The notes: generated by a model from the letters alone, not told the origin. DNA of 50,882 bases from an uncultured bacterium (GCA_937139605.1 CAKZQG010000034.1:1-50882), one strand, 5' to 3'. Shown: positions 16,853 to 25,852, numbered from the stretch's first letter. Translations and numbers: made by a program.

Positions 16853-18649
16853 TTAATTCTTTATAAAATTAATGTTTATATTTAGTAAATTAATTATATA
16901 TTGAATAGTTTCTAAAGTTTTGTCATAGTTTATTAATGAGTTTTGATAATTAGTTATTTTTTCAAATAGTTCTGGCTTTAATGTTTTATGAAAATTAGGG
17001 TTAAATTTTAATTCAATTAGATTATCTTTTATTTTATTCCCAATAATTATTACAAATGGGATACCTAATAATTCCCAATCCTTAAATTTAACTCCTGCAG
17101 ATTCTTTTCTATCATCCCATAGAGTTTCTATGTTATTTTGGATTAAAGTATTGTATAAGTTTAGGGATTTTTCGTATTGTAATTTATCATCAATATTTAT
17201 TGTTAAGATATATATTTTATATGGTGTAGAATTGAAGGTCCAGGTGATTGAGTTTTCTGAAGAATATGCTTCAACTATGGCAGAAACTAATCTACTAACT
17301 CCTATTCCATAGCATCCCATTATTATAGGTTTTAGTTTATTAGTTTCGTCCATAAAGTAAGCTCCTAAGGCTTGGGAGTATTTTGTTCCTAATTTAAATA
17401 TATGCCCTAATTCCAAAGCGGGATAAACTTTATATTTACCTTTACATTTGTAGCATTCATCATTATCTGTAGCTATTGAAAGATCTCCGAAATCGTCTAT
17501 ATCTAAATTTTCTAAATTTAAATTAATAAAATGATAATCCTTTTTATTTGCACCTATTATTATATCTTTTAAATTAGATACAGAATAATCAGCAATTATT
17601 TTGACTTTACTTCTATTATTTAAATTGACTGGGCCAATGTATCCTAAGATCCAGTTATTTATTTCAAAATCTTTATTTTCTGCTAAAAATACCTCTTTAT
17701 CTAAAAACTTGTTTAATTTTATTTCATTTATTTCTTTATCTCCCCTAACTAAAACCAAATAGAAATTATTGTTATTATCTTTGTATAATATACTTTTTAC
17801 AAAGTTTTTTTCATTTTTATTTAAGAATTTTACTAAATCTTGAATAGTATAAGCATTAGGTGTATAAACTAAATGCTTTTGTTCTAATTCATTTAAAGGT
17901 AAAGGATTGTATGAATAATTGAAATCTGGTTTAGCTATTTTAGCTATTTCTGTGCTTGCAGTGTATCCACATGATAAACATTTTATAAATTTATCTTCTC
18001 CACTATTGGTAATTAGCATGAACTCGTGAGAAACATCCCCACCTATTGCACCTGAGTGTGCTTCTACTACTTCAAATGGTAAGTTTAATCTTTCAAATAT
18101 ATTACTATATGCTTTATATACATTATTATATGTTTTATCTAAACATTCTAAGGAGGTATGAAAACTATATAGATCTTTCATTATAAATTCTCTACCTCTT
18201 ATTAATCCTCCTTTAGGTCTTAGTTCATCTCTAAATTTAACTTGGATTTGATATAATAGTAATGGAAGATTTTTATAGCTTTTAACGAAATGAGCAACTA
18301 TATCTGTTATTATCTCTTCATGGGTAGGCCCTAATAACATATCTACCCCTTTTTTATCTTTAAATTTAAATAAAACGTTATCCATTGTATTGTATCTATT
18401 AGTTTTTAGCCAGAGATTGGAAGTGTGTAAGGCTGGCATTAGTAATTCTTGCGCACCTATTTTATCCATTTCCTCTTCTATAATTTTCCATATTTTTGAT
18501 AAGACTTTAAATCCTAAAGGTAAAAAATTATATATACCTGCTGCATGTTGATAAATATAGCATGCTCTAGTTAATAATGAATGACTTAAAGTAGTAGTAT
18601 CAGCTGGTGTTTCCTTTAAAGTATATATAAATGATTTAGTGTATCTCAT
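16853..18649 (-). CDS. proS: Prolyl-tRNA synthetase (bacterial type with editing domain)
   Basis: 598 residues, near the usual 570. N-terminal class II core: TRACYIYQHAAGIYNFLPLG, motif 2 around QVKFRDELRPKGGLIRGREF then IMKDLYSFH. The inserted YbaK-like editing domain lies at about 230-385 (starting after the CLSCGYTAS Cys pair). Motif 3 is GCYGIGVSRLVSA. The anticodon-binding domain begins near TPYKIYILTIN and includes LWDDRKESAGVKFKDWELLG and IPFVIIIGNK. It attaches proline to tRNA-Pro and clears Ala-tRNA-Pro. Its ATG is 2 bases past the permease stop and its AGGGAG site lies inside the permease gene, so the two are translationally coupled. Confidence 0.97.
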   Translation of the reverse strand: MRYTKSFIYTLKETPADTTTLSHSLLTRACYIYQHAAGIYNFLPLGFKVLSKIWKIIEEEMDKIGAQELLMPALHTSNLWLKTNRYNTMDNVLFKFKDKKGVDMLLGPTHEEIITDIVAHFVKSYKNLPLLLYQIQVKFRDELRPKGGLIRGREFIMKDLYSFHTSLECLDKTYNNVYKAYSNIFERLNLPFEVVEAHSGAIGGDVSHEFMLITNSGEDKFIKCLSCGYTASTEIAKIAKPDFNYSYNPLPLNELEQKHLVYTPNAYTIQDLVKFLNKNEKNFVKSILYKDNNNNFYLVLVRGDKEINEIKLNKFLDKEVFLAENKDFEINNWILGYIGPVNLNNRSKVKIIADYSVSNLKDIIIGANKKDYHFINLNLENLDIDDFGDLSIATDNDECYKCKGKYKVYPALELGHIFKLGTKYSQALGAYFMDETNKLKPIIMGCYGIGVSRLVSAIVEAYSSENSITWTFNSTPYKIYILTINIDDKLQYEKSLNLYNTLIQNNIETLWDDRKESAGVKFKDWELLGIPFVIIIGNKIKDNLIELKFNPNFHKTLKPELFEKITNYQNSLINYDKTLETIQYIINLLNININFIKN

Positions 18650-18651
18650 TA

Positions 18652-20187
18652 TTAATTGCTCCCTGTATTATCTCCATTTTTTTTAGCTAATCTACTATTT
18701 TTAAATCCATATAAAAAGTATATGCTTAATCCAATAATTGTCCATATTAATAATCTTATCCAAGTATCTGGAGGTAGGAATACCATTTGTAATAAAGAAA
18801 ATATTGCTCCTAAGGGTGCTACTATATGAACTAGTGGAGTTTTAAATGGTCTAGGTATATCTGGTCTTGTTATTCTTAAGATTAATACAGCTATGCTAAC
18901 GATAGCAAAGGCTAGTAACGTACCAATTGATACTAACTCTCCTAATAATCTTATAGGAAAAGTTGCTGCTACTAACATTGCAAATGATACTACAATTATA
19001 GTTGATATATATGGAGTTTTTAGAGTTGGATGGACTTGTGATAAAAATGGAGGTAATAAACCGTCACGGGATATTGAAAAGAATATTCTTGTTTGGCCTA
19101 ATAAGGTTACCATTATAACTGAGGTTAATCCAGCTAATGCTCCCAGTTTAACTAGAGGTTTTAACCATAGGATTCCAATTTTGTCAATCCCGACAGCTAT
19201 TGGATCTGGTACGTTAAGTTCTTTATAATTTACTACTCCTGTTAATACTAAACTAACGGAAATATAAAGGATAGTAGAGATTGCTAAAGATCCTAGGATT
19301 CCAATTGGTAGGGTTTTTTGAGGATCTTTAGCTTCTTGAGCAGCTGTAGATACTGCGTCAAATCCGATATACGCAAAAAATACTACTCCAGCTGCTCTTA
19401 AAATCCCTGTTATTCCATATTCTCCAAATCCTTCTGAAGGAGGAATAAATGGAGTCCAATTAGCTGGATCTATTTTCCCAAAGCCTACTACTAAAAAAGT
19501 TAATAAAACTAATACTTTTATTATAACTATTATGTTATTTACAATAGCTGATTCACTTATTCCTATTAATAACACTATTCCTACTATTAGAACTATTAAC
19601 ACTGCAGGAAGATTAAATAAACTTCCAGTTGTTTTTAAGTGTAATATTGCTAAGAATTTTTCAAAGAAATTAGCATTAGGGTTAGATAATATAGCTTTTT
19701 GAGTTTCTGGGTCTATTATATCTAGAGGTGCATATGCAAATTCTTTTGGGATTATTATTCCAAAGTCTTTAAGGAAGCTTGTAAAATAACCGCTCCATCC
19801 GACTGCAACTGTAGATCCAGCTATTAGGTATTCTAATACTAGATTCCAAGCGATAAACCATGCCCAGAATTCTCCTAAGGTTGTGTAAGCATAGGTATAT
19901 GCGCTTCCGGAGATTGGTACCATAGCGGCGAATTCTGCGTAAGCTAATCCAGCGAATGCGCAACCTAAGCCTGCAATTATAAAAGAAATAGCTACTGCGG
20001 GCCCCGCATAATTAGCTGCTGCTTGACCTGTTATCACAAATATTCCAGCTCCGATTATCGCTCCTAATCCTAAGGATATTAACCCTAAAGCACCTAATGC
20101 TCTCTTTAGTTGTGGACCTTTTTCTAAATCTTCTAAAAAATCTTCTACATGTTTTACTCTTAACATTTCCTTAAAAATTCCTTTCAT
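18652..20187 (-). CDS. APC-family amino acid permease (YfnA/CAT-like)
   Basis: 511 residues with about 12-13 membrane segments. The first core helix reads GLGAIIGAGIFVITGQAAAN, with the unwound G-A-G-I-F substrate-binding loop of APC transporters; FAGLAYAEFAAMVPISGSAY follows. Helix 6 contains FFAYIGFDAVSTAAQEAKDP as in cationic amino acid transporters. The nearest type by wording is the bacterial CAT/YfnA group of amino acid:proton symporters. It heads the minus-strand operon into proS. Stretches (about 19860-20060) use G/C-ending codons more than neighbouring genes, perhaps reflecting transfer or strong constraint. The AGGGGG site is complementary to C-rich runs in its long leader. Confidence 0.93.
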   Translation of the reverse strand: MKGIFKEMLRVKHVEDFLEDLEKGPQLKRALGALGLISLGLGAIIGAGIFVITGQAAANYAGPAVAISFIIAGLGCAFAGLAYAEFAAMVPISGSAYTYAYTTLGEFWAWFIAWNLVLEYLIAGSTVAVGWSGYFTSFLKDFGIIIPKEFAYAPLDIIDPETQKAILSNPNANFFEKFLAILHLKTTGSLFNLPAVLIVLIVGIVLLIGISESAIVNNIIVIIKVLVLLTFLVVGFGKIDPANWTPFIPPSEGFGEYGITGILRAAGVVFFAYIGFDAVSTAAQEAKDPQKTLPIGILGSLAISTILYISVSLVLTGVVNYKELNVPDPIAVGIDKIGILWLKPLVKLGALAGLTSVIMVTLLGQTRIFFSISRDGLLPPFLSQVHPTLKTPYISTIIVVSFAMLVAATFPIRLLGELVSIGTLLAFAIVSIAVLILRITRPDIPRPFKTPLVHIVAPLGAIFSLLQMVFLPPDTWIRLLIWTIIGLSIYFLYGFKNSRLAKKNGDNTGSN

Positions 20188-20338
20188 ATTTTTCCCCCTG
20201 TATTAAAAATTAATATTAATAACATTTAATAAACAAAAGATATTTTTTACTTTACTAATAGAATTCTTTAGGATAGTAAATAATCCTTTTTTATTTGGTC
20301 CTAAAAATCGGTTGTGAAAAAGAAAAAAAAAGAAAACA

Positions 20339-20381
20339 GGGGGGAGGTGGGGGGAAAAGGGGGGAGGTTACCCTTTTCCCC
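20339..20381 (-). promoter_or_regulatory. GC-rich hairpin/G-run element in the permease leader
   Basis: The plus strand has three runs of six G (20339-20344, 20349-20354, 20359-20364) plus two GG pairs, and an 11-bp perfect inverted repeat GGGGAAAAGGG (20351-20361) with CCCTTTTCCCC (20371-20381) around a 9-base loop. It lies between the end of the clostripain-like gene and the permease start, both minus. In the minus-strand RNA the hairpin is followed by CCACCTCCCCCC and a T-rich tract, so it could terminate the upstream gene. The C runs are also complementary to the permease AGGGGG ribosome-binding site. On the plus strand the G runs could form a quadruplex. Confidence 0.5.
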
Positions 20382-20470
20382 ATCTGCCATATTCTTACTC
20401 GCCTCTACTTTATATTTCTATATTTTATTTTTTTTCCCTTCTTTGGATTAAAATGTTAAAGAAAATTCTA

Positions 20471-22282
20471 TTAATTAGCTGCATTTAAAATTTTTTTGTA
20501 TAATTCTAGTAAAAATAGATCTTTTAAGCTTAAGTCATTATATACGAATTTATCTTTTACTTCTTTATAATTTTGATATACATTATAAAAATCTTGGATC
20601 CAAGGGAGTAGGAATGTAAGTAATCCTGCAGTAGCTCCTACAGGAGCTAAGAATGGTAAAACATATGATAAATTAGCTATTAATTTTGTGATCCCTTGTG
20701 CTAAACTGAATCCAACTGGACCTAAGTATTTTGATTTATCTTTTATATCATTAGTTAAAATGTATTGACCTGTTTTAAGATTATCATATATTTGATCAAT
20801 AGAACCAGCTAAACCTAAGGCTAAAGTAATATAAGGAGGCAAAAATAGAAATGAAGGGATTTTATTAGATCCAATTTTATTAACGGCATTAAACCAGGAT
20901 ATTAAGCTAGCCCATGGCTTTACATACGAATCATATTTTTCATTAGCATCATTTTTTAAAGCATATAAATTGTCAATGAATTTTTGATTTAAACCTAATT
21001 TAGTTAAGAATTTTTCAACTAAGGTTTTTTGGGAGATTTTAGTAAGGAACTCATCCCAGTGAGTTAGCTTAGCAAATTCTGTTTTAGAGTATCCTAAATC
21101 TTTTTCAAAATCTTTAGGAATAGGAAATTTATCTGATTTAAAATTCCCTAAATTTATTGGCATAAATATGGATGGTCCTTGAGATTTAGGATCTATTTCT
21201 CCCGCTAAGTTATTAAAAGATAACAGAATATTATTAGTTTTTTCTAATGCATTTTTAGCTGCTTGTTTTATATCGTCACTTATATCGTCTGAATTTATTA
21301 GATTATTTAAAAATGAGTTAGCGTCTCTAAATTCTAAATAAGGCTTTCTATTGGGTGTATTAGCTAAATCTTCTGATTTATATATTTTAGGTAATATTTT
21401 ATCAATTAATTCTTGTTCAGATAAGCTAAGTAATTTAGAAGCTAAGTTATCGTAAGCGTTAATTAAATCACTAATTTTATCATTTGTTAAATCAACTATT
21501 GCACTATTATTAGATGCTCCTGCTAAATTATGTATTAAGAAATATGATTTAGCTACTGTTTCAACATCATTTGGACCTCCGTCTATTAGATTCTTCATTT
21601 CATTTATAAACATTCCTAAGGGAATATTTAATGCATTAGCAAAACCAGTGGTTCCTATTAAGTAATTTGCTTTATCTTTTAGTTGTGCAATATTTTCTAA
21701 TGAAACTATATTAGAGCCTCCCATTACTAATATATCTGGTTTTTTAAATAATTTGTCATTGTTTAAAGCTTGGCTTATGTTATACGCTCTAAAAGTACTT
21801 AAATTTTTAGAATCATTTATATCAAATACCATAAACTTTTTAGAAGGGAATTTAGTTGTAACCCATTTTAAACTATCTGCTATGAAATTAGGATCATTTG
21901 GATTGATATTTTCTAACTCTTCTATTGGTTTATTTTCTAATTTCGGGGTGCTAAACGGTAATAAATTTTTTAATGAGAGTTTAATTATTTCAGATATGTT
22001 CCAATCTCCTTTTTTTTCAATATAGAATCTTTTTACCTTTTTCCAGGTGGGTAAATATGCTTGAACTACTATATTTAGATTTTTATCTGAACCAGTTAGC
22101 TCTAATAATTTTAAATTCATTAAAGCATTTTTAACTGATGCTTCATCTTCTATATTAATATTTACAAATACTGTCCAATCTTTTTCTTCTTGTTTTATGC
22201 TCTCTGTCTTATTTAAATTATTAATTACTGTGTTATTTTCTTTAACTGAATTTATATTAGTATTTAATTTATTTATTTCCAT
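20471..22282 (-). CDS. Clostripain-like (C11) protein lacking catalytic residues
   Basis: 603 residues. From residue 35, DWTVFVNINIEDEASVKNAL, KNLNIVVQAYLP, then DPNFIADSLKWVTTKFPSKK follow the layout of peptidase C11 (clostripain) domains. The catalytic His, expected in an H-G after the core strand, is replaced in FMVFDINDSKN (150-160). The catalytic Cys, expected in D-A-C, is missing in DILVMGGSNIVSLEN (183-197). The rest of the fold pattern continues (ANYLIGTTGFANALNIPLGM). A glycine- and proline-rich hydrophobic region is near the C-terminus (about 525-570). No signal peptide: the N-terminus is Asn/Thr/Lys-rich. A GGGAGG site precedes the ATG. Probably a pseudoenzyme with a binding role; assignment rests on pattern. 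Confidence 0.6.
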   Translation of the reverse strand: MEINKLNTNINSVKENNTVINNLNKTESIKQEEKDWTVFVNINIEDEASVKNALMNLKLLELTGSDKNLNIVVQAYLPTWKKVKRFYIEKKGDWNISEIIKLSLKNLLPFSTPKLENKPIEELENINPNDPNFIADSLKWVTTKFPSKKFMVFDINDSKNLSTFRAYNISQALNNDKLFKKPDILVMGGSNIVSLENIAQLKDKANYLIGTTGFANALNIPLGMFINEMKNLIDGGPNDVETVAKSYFLIHNLAGASNNSAIVDLTNDKISDLINAYDNLASKLLSLSEQELIDKILPKIYKSEDLANTPNRKPYLEFRDANSFLNNLINSDDISDDIKQAAKNALEKTNNILLSFNNLAGEIDPKSQGPSIFMPINLGNFKSDKFPIPKDFEKDLGYSKTEFAKLTHWDEFLTKISQKTLVEKFLTKLGLNQKFIDNLYALKNDANEKYDSYVKPWASLISWFNAVNKIGSNKIPSFLFLPPYITLALGLAGSIDQIYDNLKTGQYILTNDIKDKSKYLGPVGFSLAQGITKLIANLSYVLPFLAPVGATAGLLTFLLPWIQDFYNVYQNYKEVKDKFVYNDLSLKDLFLLELYKKILNAAN

Positions 22283-22477
22283 GATTTTTAACCTCCCTAT
22301 TAATTATATTTGTTTTTTATATTTGGTTAATTTTATAATAAAAAAATTATATGTAATGTAAAAAAAATGTTAAAACTAAAAAAATAACTTTTAGAAAGAA
22401 ATATATTTTTAAGAGTATTTTTGGTATTTTTTAAAAGGAGTTTTGCTAAAAATCTTTAATAATATAATTAGATAAAC

Positions 22478-22510
22478 TAATTAATAATTAGATAATCTAA
22501 TTATTAATTA
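22478..22510. promoter_or_regulatory. 33-bp perfect AT palindrome in a divergent intergenic region
   Basis: Arms of 16 bases, TAATTAATAATTAGAT (22478-22493) and ATCTAATTATTAATTA (22495-22510), surround a single A at 22494, with no mismatch. It lies between the divergent clostripain-like gene (minus) and the glutaredoxin-like gene (plus), about 75 bases before the latter. An operator for a dimeric regulator is one possibility. Low sequence complexity makes partial palindromes common in AT-rich DNA, but 16 matching pairs is long. Confidence 0.55.
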
Positions 22511-22536
22511 ACTTATTATAAATTAGTTTAAAATAA

Positions 22537-22550
22537 AGGGGCTAACCCCT
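22537..22550 (+). promoter_or_regulatory. Short GC hairpin before the glutaredoxin-like gene
   Basis: AGGGG-CTAA-CCCCT forms a five-pair stem with a four-base loop, 34 bases before the chosen ATG (22585). A related stem follows the same gene at 22855-22870, so the gene is bracketed by two similar GC hairpins in otherwise AT-rich sequence. Confidence 0.4.
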
Positions 22551-22584
22551 AAATAATAACATGCATAAAAAGGGGGTAGAAATT

Positions 22585-22830
22585 ATGGGTAAAAAGAAGG
22601 TAATTTTTTATCATGCTGGTTGTCCGGTTTGTAGAACTGCTGAAGAAGCAGTCTTAGAATTAATAGATAGAAATAAGTATGATATACAAGTTATTCATTT
22701 GGGGCAAGATAAATCAAGAATCCAAGAAGCAGAGAATTATGGGGTTAAAAGCGTACCTGCTTTAGTTATGGATAATAAGGTTTTTCATATAAATTTTGGA
22801 GCTTCTATAGAAGAAGTTAAAGCAGGTTAA
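22585..22830 (+). CDS. Glutaredoxin/thioredoxin-like protein (CPVC)
   Basis: 81 residues from ATG 22585, chosen because AGGGGG lies 8 bases before it; an ATG at 22561 in frame would place that site inside the coding region. The fold is thioredoxin-like: KVIFYHAGCPVCRTAEEAVL with the redox pair C-P-V-C near residue 14-17, then YDIQVIHLGQ and the cis-proline strand YGVKSVPALVM. The C-x-x-C with a following T-A-E-E and the short size fit the glutaredoxin branch. It probably reduces disulfides or shuttles thiols in the cytoplasm. It is flanked by small GC hairpins. Confidence 0.85.
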   Translation: MGKKKVIFYHAGCPVCRTAEEAVLELIDRNKYDIQVIHLGQDKSRIQEAENYGVKSVPALVMDNKVFHINFGASIEEVKAG

Positions 22831-22854
22831 TTTTTTTTATATTTTTATTATATT

Positions 22855-22876
22855 TAAGGGGTTAGCTCCTTTTATT
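22855..22876 (+). terminator. Probable terminator after the glutaredoxin-like gene
   Basis: AAGGGG-TTAG-CTCCTT (22855-22870) folds into a six-pair stem with one G-U pair, followed by TTATT. It begins 25 bases after the stop codon. The stem is short, so termination may be weak. Confidence 0.45.
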
Positions 22877-22904
22877 AGTTTTTATAAAAGGAAGGGATTA
22901 AGAA

Positions 22905-22979
22905 ATGTTGAAATTAATAATTAATGGCGTTATTATTTGGAACAGATGGAATAAGAGAGAAATATCCTGTTTTAAATGA
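22905..22979 (+). other. Possible 24-codon leader ORF overlapping the glmM start
   Basis: ATG at 22905 follows AAAGGAAGGG at a good distance, and opens a 24-codon frame ending at TGA 22977-22979. It is in a different frame from glmM and overlaps its first 19 codons. The best ribosome-binding site in the area serves this ORF, not the glmM ATG at 22924. It may couple translation into glmM, or be chance. Confidence 0.35.
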
Positions 22980-24399
22980 ATTGAATTCATTTTTGGTATC
23001 TTATTTTTTTGTAAATACCATTAAGGAAGATTTAACAGATATTTATATTGGGTATGATAGTAGATTTAGCAGTTTAAGTTTAGCGTTAGCTTGTGCTTCC
23101 TCTATCACTTCATTTTTTAATAAAAATAATATAAATAAAAAAGTTATTTTATCTAATACTTTTACTTCTACTCCTTTGATGGCTTTTATTTCTAAGGATA
23201 AGAAAGCATATTCTATACAAATAACTGCTTCCCATAACCCCTTCTATTATAACGGCATTAAAATATTTAATAAATTTGGTAAAAAAATTGAACCTTACTT
23301 AGAAAACAAAATAGAAACTCAATTAAATGAAGCTATTAATTTAAATTTTAAAGAAACTTATAGATTCTTAGATTTTAAGCAAGATAATTTATTTCATATA
23401 GATAATAAGATTAACAAATTTTATTTTAAGGATTTTTCTAAATTTTATATATCAAAAATAATTAGTTTTTTTAGGAGTTTTTATAAGGAACACAGTATTA
23501 ACTTTCAAAATTTAGGGAAGGTATTAATTTTATTAGATTTAGGGAATTCTGCTATCTCTTATTTAGCTTTAAAAGTTTATTCTAAATTTTTGGATTTAAT
23601 ATTTAGTTTAAATCCTAACTTGAGTATTGATTTAAAATTTATAAATAATGAGCCTAATGGATATAATATTAATTATAACTGTGGTTCTGTTAATCCTAAT
23701 GCTTTAGAAAGTGAAATTTTAAAAGTAGATAGTTATTATGATTTAGTATTAGGTTTTACTTATGATGGAGATGCCGATAGAACCTTAGCTTATATTAAAG
23801 TAAATAATTCAAATAATCCAAATAAGTTGCTATTTTTAGATGGAGATTTAATAGTTTTAGCAATTGTTTATTTTTTAAATAAAATTGGTTATAAAATACA
23901 AAAGGTAGCCTTAACTCATATGAGTAATTTAGCAATAGAAAAAGAATTTAATAAATTAGGAATTAATATAATTAGAGTTAATGTAGGAGATAAGTATATT
24001 ACTCAAGCAATAGAAGAAGGCAAAGCTCAAATAGGGGCCGAGAATTCAGGACACGTTGTTATCCCTTTATTTCTAAAAACCGGAGATGGATTATTTACTT
24101 CCTTATTTTTTACATCCGCTTTATTTTATGATATTAATCAAATCATTAATTTATTAAATAGTATAAAACTTTATCCTCAAAAACTCATTAATATTAAAGT
24201 TTCTGATAAAATGGAATTTATGGAAAAAAATAAAGAGATATTTAATAAAATTGAGGATTATATTAAGGGAAAAGGTAGAGTTTTTATAAGGCCTTCTGGG
24301 ACTGAAGATCTTATTAGAATACTTATAGAAACTTATGATCAAAAAATAATAAATGAAATAGAGAATATAATAAGTAAAGAGGTGATTATAAATGTTTGA
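22924..24399 (+). CDS. glmM: Phosphoglucosamine mutase (GlmM-like)
   Basis: 491 residues, longer than the usual 445 or so. It begins MALLFGTDGIREKYPV as GlmM proteins do, which fixes the start at 22924 although no good ribosome-binding site is directly in front. Active-site serine in TASHNP (Ser103), metal loop DGDADR (about 281-286), sugar-binding ENSGH (about 373-377, in place of the common E-x-S-G-H) and phosphate-binding RPSGTE (about 456-461). It converts glucosamine-6-P to glucosamine-1-P, the step after GlmS. Extra length is in inserts around 140-230. Its last 8 bases overlap ffh, so the two genes are coupled. PgcA/ManB-type specificity cannot be wholly excluded. Confidence 0.9.
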   Translation: MALLFGTDGIREKYPVLNELNSFLVSYFFVNTIKEDLTDIYIGYDSRFSSLSLALACASSITSFFNKNNINKKVILSNTFTSTPLMAFISKDKKAYSIQITASHNPFYYNGIKIFNKFGKKIEPYLENKIETQLNEAINLNFKETYRFLDFKQDNLFHIDNKINKFYFKDFSKFYISKIISFFRSFYKEHSINFQNLGKVLILLDLGNSAISYLALKVYSKFLDLIFSLNPNLSIDLKFINNEPNGYNINYNCGSVNPNALESEILKVDSYYDLVLGFTYDGDADRTLAYIKVNNSNNPNKLLFLDGDLIVLAIVYFLNKIGYKIQKVALTHMSNLAIEKEFNKLGINIIRVNVGDKYITQAIEEGKAQIGAENSGHVVIPLFLKTGDGLFTSLFFTSALFYDINQIINLLNSIKLYPQKLINIKVSDKMEFMEKNKEIFNKIEDYIKGKGRVFIRPSGTEDLIRILIETYDQKIINEIENIISKEVIINV

Positions 24400-25774
24400 A
24401 AAATTAGTAGATAGTTTTAGTAAAATTGTTAAGAATTTATCAGGTAAAGGGAAGATATCTAAGGAAGAAATAGATCAAACTATTAGGGATATAAGGTTAG
24501 CTTTATTAGAAGCTGATGTGCATTTAGATGTGGTGAGAGAATTAACTTTTTTAATAAAAAAAGAGATGGAGGATAAAGAGAATGTAGAATATTTTACTCC
24601 TTCACAGTTGATAATAAGGGCAACGAGGGATAAGATTATAGATATTTTAGGGGGGCAGGCTTCTAATTTTGAAATATTAAAGAATCCTTCGATTGTTTTG
24701 TTAGTTGGCTTACAAGGTTCAGGAAAGACTACCACTGCTGCTAAATTAGCTTATTATTTAAAATCCTTAGGTTATAATCCTTTGCTTGTTGCTGCCGATT
24801 TTAATAGACCTGCTGCTATTGATCAATTAGTTTATTTAGCTAATCAAAATAATTTACCTGTAGTTTATGATCATAATTCTAATAGTATGGATATAATTTC
24901 GAAGGCATTAGAAGTTTCTAAAGATCAGGGATTAAATCCTATTATTGTTGATACTGCTGGTAGAGTCCATATTAATCAGGAAGTAATTAATGAAATAAAA
25001 GATATAAAAGAAAAGTTTAGGGATTTTGTGGAGCATAGTATATTGGTAGTTGATTCTATGGTTGGGCAAGAGGGGGTTAATATTGCTAAGCAGTTTGATG
25101 AAAAAATTAATTTAACAGGGTTTATTGTTACTAAATTGGATGGGGATGCGCGTGGTGGAGTCGCTTTATCTATTAGATATGTTACTAAAAAACCCCTTTA
25201 TTTTATTGGAGTTGGGGAGAAAATTTCAGATCTAGAAATATTTTATCCTGATAGAGTTGTATCAAGAATCCTTGGAATGGGTGATATTTTAACTTTTATT
25301 GAAAAAATAGAAAAACAGATAGAAGAAGATGAATTACAAAAAGTAGAAAAATATTTACAAGGAGATTTTACTTTTAATGATTATTTATCTTATCTTAGGT
25401 TAATAAAGAGGATGGGAGATTTTAAGAGTATATTATCTATGTTACCTTTATCTATGTTTGGGATAAATCCTGCGGCTTTAAGGGAAATTAACGTTGATCC
25501 TAAGCAAATAGATAAAATTGAAGCAATTATTAATTCTATGACTAAGGAAGAGAGGAGGAATCCCGATATAATAAATAGTAGTAGGAAAGCAAGAATCGCA
25601 CGTGGTAGCGGCACATCTATTAAAGATGTTAATTTAATATTAAAACATTTTAGGGAAATGCGAAAAGTATTAAAGAAAATGGGCAATATAGTTAAGAAAG
25701 AAAATATCCCTGAACTAAATGCTCCCGTTAATACATCTAATATTAAAGATATTATGAATTTATTTAAAAGATAA
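24392..25774 (+). CDS. ffh: Signal recognition particle protein Ffh (SRP54)
   Basis: 460 residues. An N domain (1-90), a G domain with GLQGSGKTTTAAKLAYYLK (P loop, about 106-124), AADFNRPAAIDQL, DTAGRVHIN, TKLDGDARGGVALS and GVGEKISDLEIF, and a methionine-rich M domain with the RNA-binding RNPDIINSSRKARIARGSG segment. It binds 4.5S RNA and signal sequences and docks with FtsY, so classical co-translational export exists in this cell. AAAGAGGTGA lies 7 bases before the ATG, inside the end of glmM. Confidence 0.97.
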   Translation: MFEKLVDSFSKIVKNLSGKGKISKEEIDQTIRDIRLALLEADVHLDVVRELTFLIKKEMEDKENVEYFTPSQLIIRATRDKIIDILGGQASNFEILKNPSIVLLVGLQGSGKTTTAAKLAYYLKSLGYNPLLVAADFNRPAAIDQLVYLANQNNLPVVYDHNSNSMDIISKALEVSKDQGLNPIIVDTAGRVHINQEVINEIKDIKEKFRDFVEHSILVVDSMVGQEGVNIAKQFDEKINLTGFIVTKLDGDARGGVALSIRYVTKKPLYFIGVGEKISDLEIFYPDRVVSRILGMGDILTFIEKIEKQIEEDELQKVEKYLQGDFTFNDYLSYLRLIKRMGDFKSILSMLPLSMFGINPAALREINVDPKQIDKIEAIINSMTKEERRNPDIINSSRKARIARGSGTSIKDVNLILKHFREMRKVLKKMGNIVKKENIPELNAPVNTSNIKDIMNLFKR

Positions 25775-25822
25775 TTTAAAAATAAAAATATAAAAAATGG
25801 GTACAAAATATATTTTTTTGGG

Positions 25823-25828
25823 TATAAT
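25823..25828 (+). promoter_or_regulatory. Probable -10 element (TATAAT) for the pilin-like gene
   Basis: TTTTTGGGTATAATAT at 25815-25830 contains a consensus TATAAT 25 bases before the start codon, with the AAGGAGG site between. A convincing -35 hexamer is not visible at the right spacing. A very similar sequence, TTTTGGGTATAAATAT, precedes groES (29145-29160). Confidence 0.45.
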
Positions 25829-25852
25829 ATATTAAGAAGGAGGTTATAGTAT

